Below, one piece after another: positions 59,548 to 64,000 of a stretch of 64,000 nt of DNA (positions within the stretch are counted from its first letter, which is position 1; every line of letters starts with the position of its first letter). Position numbers and translations under genes: made by a program. The notes beneath the pieces were generated by a model. It was not told the DNA's origin. It did not search any database and saw nothing but the letters and a program-made list of their open reading frames with translations. The stretch comes from Ampullaceana balthica (taxonomy: Eukaryota; Mollusca; Gastropoda; Lymnaeidae), in the NCBI GenBank assembly GCA_944989445.1, contig CALYLW010000184.1:249501-313500 (forward strand), read 5' to 3'.

Positions 59548-61079
59548 AAAAAGATGTGTGGGCTTCAGACGTGAATTTTAAAGAGTTTTTATTATAAGTT
59601 TTAAAAAATGGCTGTTAAAACAAAGTTTTTGACTATAAATCCCTTATATATGAGACATTACTAAAAGTAGTGATTGTGTTAAAAGCGTGTCCTTTTAAAA
59701 AAAAGATTTTTTAAATATTAAATTATTTTACATTTGGTGTCTTCCAAGTTTCGGCGGCGAGTATCTAAAATATGTTGTTGCAATTCTGAGTAAACAAAAT
59801 TTGGGCACATTTATAGCAGTCAAATTTTAAGCACGAATGACGTAGTTTATTATTTTGCAGAGCAAACTAAACATTACATATTGTCAAAATTGTTTTCTGG
59901 ATTGCAATACATTAAACTAATGAAAGCATTTGTTCATATCATATTCAAAAAGATACAACAAAAACATTACATTGTGTTGTGAATACGTATAAATATGGAC
60001 CTTTTAATAATGAATTTGAGTAAGATGAAAAGCTTATCTTGATTTTATGCATATGATTAGCGTGGGTCTATATGTGATTAGCTTGAGTCTCTATGTGATT
60101 AGCTTGGGTCTCTATGGCAGCATTTATATTCCTCTTGCACACGTCTGTAATCTGAATCGTGGTCTTGTCCCATTTTAAAACTCTATAAACAGATTATTTG
60201 AAATACCACGTGACTCACACGGCCTAACCAATCTATTTAGAGATTTAAAAAAAACGTCAGCATTATTCCTTTGAAAATTATATGTGGGTGTATGTTTCAA
60301 GGTTCTAAGAGCATCATTAAAGAGCGTTTAAAATTCAAGGAAATTTTTTAGGATGGCAACATGAGATATGCAATGGTTTCATTTGTTTAAGATTTAAAAA
60401 AAAATTATTTTAAAATTTATTTTTTTAATGTTTATTTTAAGAAACATTATTATCCAAAAGATATATTTAAAATAACATCTTTGGCACGTCAATATTTTTT
60501 TTGTGTGAGTTCAATAATTAAGAAAACATGTTTAATTGAAATGAAATAATGCTGGAAATGTAAAATTATTGCAATTATTCGTCTCGAAAAATAACGAAAC
60601 GATTTTCGCAACGGAGCAGAAGCCAAATTTGCCGCCCCCTCCCCCGAAAAATATATTAATGCTATAAAGTAAAGATTGTTTTTTTATTACAAAGTAAAAA
60701 TAAGGACATTACATTATTATGTAAGAAATAAAAGGAAAAGCTTCATTTCTTGAATAAAATTGTAGTTTTCTTTTTTTCTTCAAGGCACAGTCTTTCAATT
60801 ATCAATGTTTATAGGTATGCCATGCTCAAAAGTCAAAATAGCTATTAACTTAATTTTAGAGAAGCTATTTTAACAACTTGCATTACTTAAGGTCGGTTGT
60901 AAGCAATTTTTGAATTAATGATATTATTTTATCTTAATAAACTTGAACAAATCAACTCGTCTAGAATTTATTAATATTTTTTTTTACCCGTGTGGATAAA
61001 ATAGTCCTTGTTTGACAATGTCGTGTGAGATGCTTTCTCTAATTTGAAGGCAAAATTTCAAAATCCAGTAGATAAGCAT
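59548..61079. other. No gene; E-end fragment at 59614-59690 and 21-bp repeat at 60055-60115
   Basis: ACAAAGTTTTTGACTATAAA then TCCCTTATATATGAGAC is a family E left end without the remainder. TGATTAGCTTGGGTCTCTAT occurs about three times in tandem at 60055-60115. The rest is AT-rich, with a CCGCCCCCTCCCCC motif at about 60632. Confidence 0.55.
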
Positions 61080-61732
61080 GTGTACGAAAATTACATATAT
61101 ATCTACTTTCTAATTGCCAATCTACAGTAATCTCATCTTAAGAAGCATACAACTTTCTTCTCACTGTTTTTCTACATAGCTCTGCTACATATTCGCTTCG
61201 ATCACCAAAAATGTGCTTTTTCTTACTTTGACTGGGAGATTCGATTAAAATGATGAGGTCTCCACATAAAATTGTATCAAATGTCAAAGCTTCCTTTAAG
61301 TATTCCATTAGTTTCTCTGTGAGTAGCCTCTGTGAGTAGCCTCTGTGAGTAGACTTTGTGAGTAGCCTCTGTGAGTAGACTCTGTGAGTAGCCTCTGCGA
61401 GTAGCCTCTGCGAGTAGCCTCTGCGAGTAGCCTCTGCGAGTAGCCTCTGCGAGTAGCCTCTGCGAGTAGCCTCTGTTAAGCATTTGTTTTAGAATTAAAC
61501 GTTTGTAAACAATTTGTAGCATCTTTGACATAGCTTAGAAAATAAAAAAGATTTCATGATGACTAGCAAATTTCCCGTGTCTTTTCGTGTGTTGAGCTTT
61601 TTGTCTGCCTCTATCAGTTTTTCTATAGCTTTCAAAATAACCTCAAAATGTCTCCACGGAATATTCACTATTTTGTATCCTCATTTCTGTTTAGAGTTTA
61701 ATGCCTCGCTTGTAGAAGCAATTATATATTCC
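61080..61732 (-). pseudogene. Unrecognised degraded coding region
   Basis: The minus strand reads, with one stop, GYKIVNIPWRHFEVILKAIE then KLIEADKKLNTRKDTGNLLV (61690-61560) and, after a 13-bp array, LTEKLMEYLKEALTFDTILC, GDLIILIESPSQSKKKH and IFGDRSEYVAELCRKTVRRK (61320-61145) before a TAA. Composition and helical pattern look like real protein, but I do not recognise the family. It may be a transposon-encoded protein, given the TE-like setting and a possible terminus CCAGTGGAGTAGTGGGGGAG (reverse strand, about 63817-63837). It could also be a host exon remnant. Confidence 0.45.
61318..61470. repeat. 13-bp minisatellite, about 12 copies
   Basis: Unit GTGAGTAGCCTCT in the first half and GCGAGTAGCCTCT in the second half. 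It interrupts the minus-strand coding-like region between LTE and KLMEY. Confidence 0.95.
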
Positions 61733-62308
61733 AAACGGCGTACGGTCAGAATGTGTAACAACGTTCTACTGTACTAAAATAGCTGGGGTATCATGTAAAC
61801 GGCGTACGGTCAGAATGTGTAACAACGTTCTACTGTACTAAAATAGCTGGGGTATCATGTAAACGGCGTACGGTCAGAATGTGTAACAACGTTCTACTGT
61901 ACTAAAATAGCTGGGGTATCATGTAAACGGCGTACGGTCAGAATGTGTAACAACGTTCTACTGTACTAAAATAGCTGGTGTATCATGTAAACACGTACGG
62001 TCAGAATGCGTAACAACGTTCTACTGTACTAAAATAGCTGGTGTATCATGTAAACACGTACGGTCAGAATGTGTAACAACGTTCTACTGTACTAAAATAG
62101 CTGGTGTATCATGTAAACACGTACGGTCAGAATGTGTAACAACGTTCTACTGTACTACAATAGCTGGTGTATCATGTAAACACGTACGGTCAGAATGTGT
62201 AACAACGTTCTACTGTACTAAAATAGCTGGGGTATCATGTAAACGGCGTACGGTCAGAATGTGTAACAACGTTCTACTGTACTAAAATAGCTGGTGTATC
62301 ATGTAAAC
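61733..62308. repeat. 64/62-bp satellite, about 9 copies
   Basis: Unit AAACGGCGTACGGTCAGAAT then GTGTAACAACGTTCTACTGT. The first four and last copies carry AAACGGCGTACGG and the middle copies AAACACGTACGG, giving 64- and 62-bp forms arranged in blocks. Confidence 0.96.
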
Positions 62309-63840
62309 AATTAGGTTTAATGAACTCTTCGATCGAGATGTGACATTTAGATTAGCGTCTTTCTTAAACTAATTTATATTTGCAAACCATGAAGAAGTTA
62401 TAAAAATACTTTGGGCCTCTGCAGTCGATTATTTTAAAATTATCCCATGTTTAAAATCATTTAAGAAATGTTGCAAGAAGATTCAGTTTTCCTTCAATAA
62501 AATCATTACAGATTATAAGACGTCACCTTTTTTTAATTTTCATTCTTTTACATTCATCACATAACCGGACTTGTTGAGCGTTTTAAAAAATTTAGGAAGA
62601 GCTATCGAATATATTGGAACAATATTTGGTATCTTGTTCTTGGATAAAGATGATTTTTCACGAATTGTATCTCCTAAGATTCATTGAGATCAGTTTGAAT
62701 TTTAGATGAGATTTTTTAAAACCCTTTTTCACACGATGTTCTTTTCAAGCAAATGCATTGGTTCCAGAAAATATTCTTAATTTGCAACAGCATTTTACTC
62801 TCTGTGACCGAAAAAAGTCATGTTCAATTTTGCCAGGATTTAATAATGTCAAAAATTCTAACAAGAACCTCTTGCGACTTTGTTGTTGCTCTTTATTAAT
62901 ATTCTATATATTTTTATCCGATTTCTCATTCTTTCAAATTGCAAAAAAACATTGGTAATGTTGAGCACTTGTTCTTGAGTGGCTTCTGTTGTATTTATGT
63001 GTGCCAAGTTTAAATTCCATTAGATAAGCAATTTCGTTCATTATTTTTCTTTATGCCACAAAACAAATGACATTAAAATTAAAAGAATAAACCATATAAG
63101 TACGCCTATATTTTTGCCCCAGTAGTTTACTTACGTTCAAATTAATCTTGAATCAGTTATAGGTACCAGCGCATTATTGTCATGTCCGTACACTACTACA
63201 GCCCTTATGTTTTTAGCTCAGTAACATTAGTATCAGAAGACATTAGATCAATAATGGAGTTTGAAGTTTTGACATTAGAAACTTTTACGTTTTTTAATAT
63301 AGTTTCTTCATTAGTTTTATTTATTTTTCATGGCTTTTATTTTATTCGTAACCTTATTTATTTTTAAAAGCTAATAAACAACTAGGAATTTGCTGCCCCC
63401 CCCCCACCAAGACAATGTGAGGCTCGGAGAATTCGATTGGCTTATGTTTCAAATTGATAGGGTACATTAAGATTTGCTTTTACAACAGAAGCGGCTGTCA
63501 AATTATAAGACTCAATTAAGTTACCACCACATCAGTGTCACGTTTTCATACTACTTAAGCCACTGGTTTTTTTCAGTACAGTAAAATATGCATCAGAAGA
63601 ATTTATAACCAATTTGGAGTTTGAAGTTTTGGCAGTTGAAACGTTCACATGCCTTAGGATAATTCCTTTATTTATTTTATTAATTTCTTATTTGGCTTTT
63701 CTTTTATTTCGATAAAACGATCCGATTCCTTATAACAATTTCATTGTTAGAAACTAATAAACGGCTAGGAATTTGTCACCCCTGGAAAAGTGCCGCCCGG
63801 GCATTTTCCCCTTGCCCTCCCCCACTACTCCACTGGATTT
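62309..63840. other. Probable old transposon remains; diverged duplicate pair
   Basis: 63181-63410 and 63545-63785 are diverged direct copies, sharing TGGAGTTTGAAGTTTTG, TTTATTTTATTAATTT-like runs and AACNNCTAGGAATTTG before a C-rich patch. Minus-strand frames contain scattered coding-like stretches with many stops. No family recognised. Confidence 0.5.
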
Positions 63841-64000
63841 TCGTTTTATAATTTAATAATATTATATTCAATGTAAATGGGAAATGTGCACCTTCATTTA
63901 AACATACTAAACATAAAATTCCAAATAACCTTAAGCTAAAGGTGATCTATTTTATTATTAAAATTTTCTTTGATGAATAACAAATTTTGAATTAAGAATT
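63841..64000. other. No recognised feature
   Basis: AT-rich end of the window. Confidence 0.5.

Noticed and set aside
61556..61777. Plus-strand 73-codon protein
   Set aside because: It is the antisense of the better minus-strand coding-like region and runs into the 64-bp array.

Overview
This window looks like intergenic DNA from an animal nuclear genome. It is AT-rich, full of simple sequence and tandem arrays, and carries relics of hAT, Helitron-like, pogo/Tigger-like and non-LTR elements. I found no prokaryotic gene organisation and no intact host gene. An invertebrate, most plausibly a mollusc, fits the repeat style, but that is inference. Almost every open frame longer than 60 codons lies in a tandem array (where the frame stays open by periodicity) or in a degraded transposase.

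Layout. 0-7 kb: a degraded ZMYM1-type hAT transposase, split by a 280-bp hAT MITE with a perfect 8-bp target duplication, then a 24-bp minisatellite, a CT tract and one copy of a 480-bp family called 'E' here. 7-11 kb: four tandem arrays (13, 14, 34 and 18 bp), a truncated 'flip' repeat and a pogo-like MITE. 12.3-16.25 kb: a Helitron-like element with six 330-bp monomers inside. 16.4-25.1 kb: seven more arrays and a pair of diverged inverted copies with three conserved blocks. 26-42 kb: a short hAT MITE candidate and a series of large arrays, the largest being a 1.5-kb, 23-bp array carrying nine perfect TGACGTCA palindromes. 42-47 kb: a complete but inactivated ZBED5-type hAT element, a second flip repeat, and a non-autonomous hAT holding pogo-like insertions. 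48-55 kb: a 24-bp array of 15 perfect copies, a three-level nest (Helitron-like > hAT > hAT) with a separate LINE insertion, and an autonomous-type hAT whose dimerisation codons have expanded into a 19-bp array. 55-64 kb: more arrays, three E elements in tandem, a third flip repeat, and an unrecognised degraded coding region on the minus strand interrupted by two arrays.

The tandem arrays add up to about 11-12 kb by my own count, not including the Helitron monomers or the tandem E elements. The most informative observations are: (1) the nested insertions with exact target duplications, which give a relative time order; (2) two minisatellites inside former coding sequence, one of which visibly derives from transposase codons; (3) a roughly 105-bp segment between inverted CCACGTTTTT motifs that is present in opposite orientation at different loci; (4) transposons that have become tandem repeats. 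I found no convincing novel cellular system, CRISPR, operon or RNA gene.
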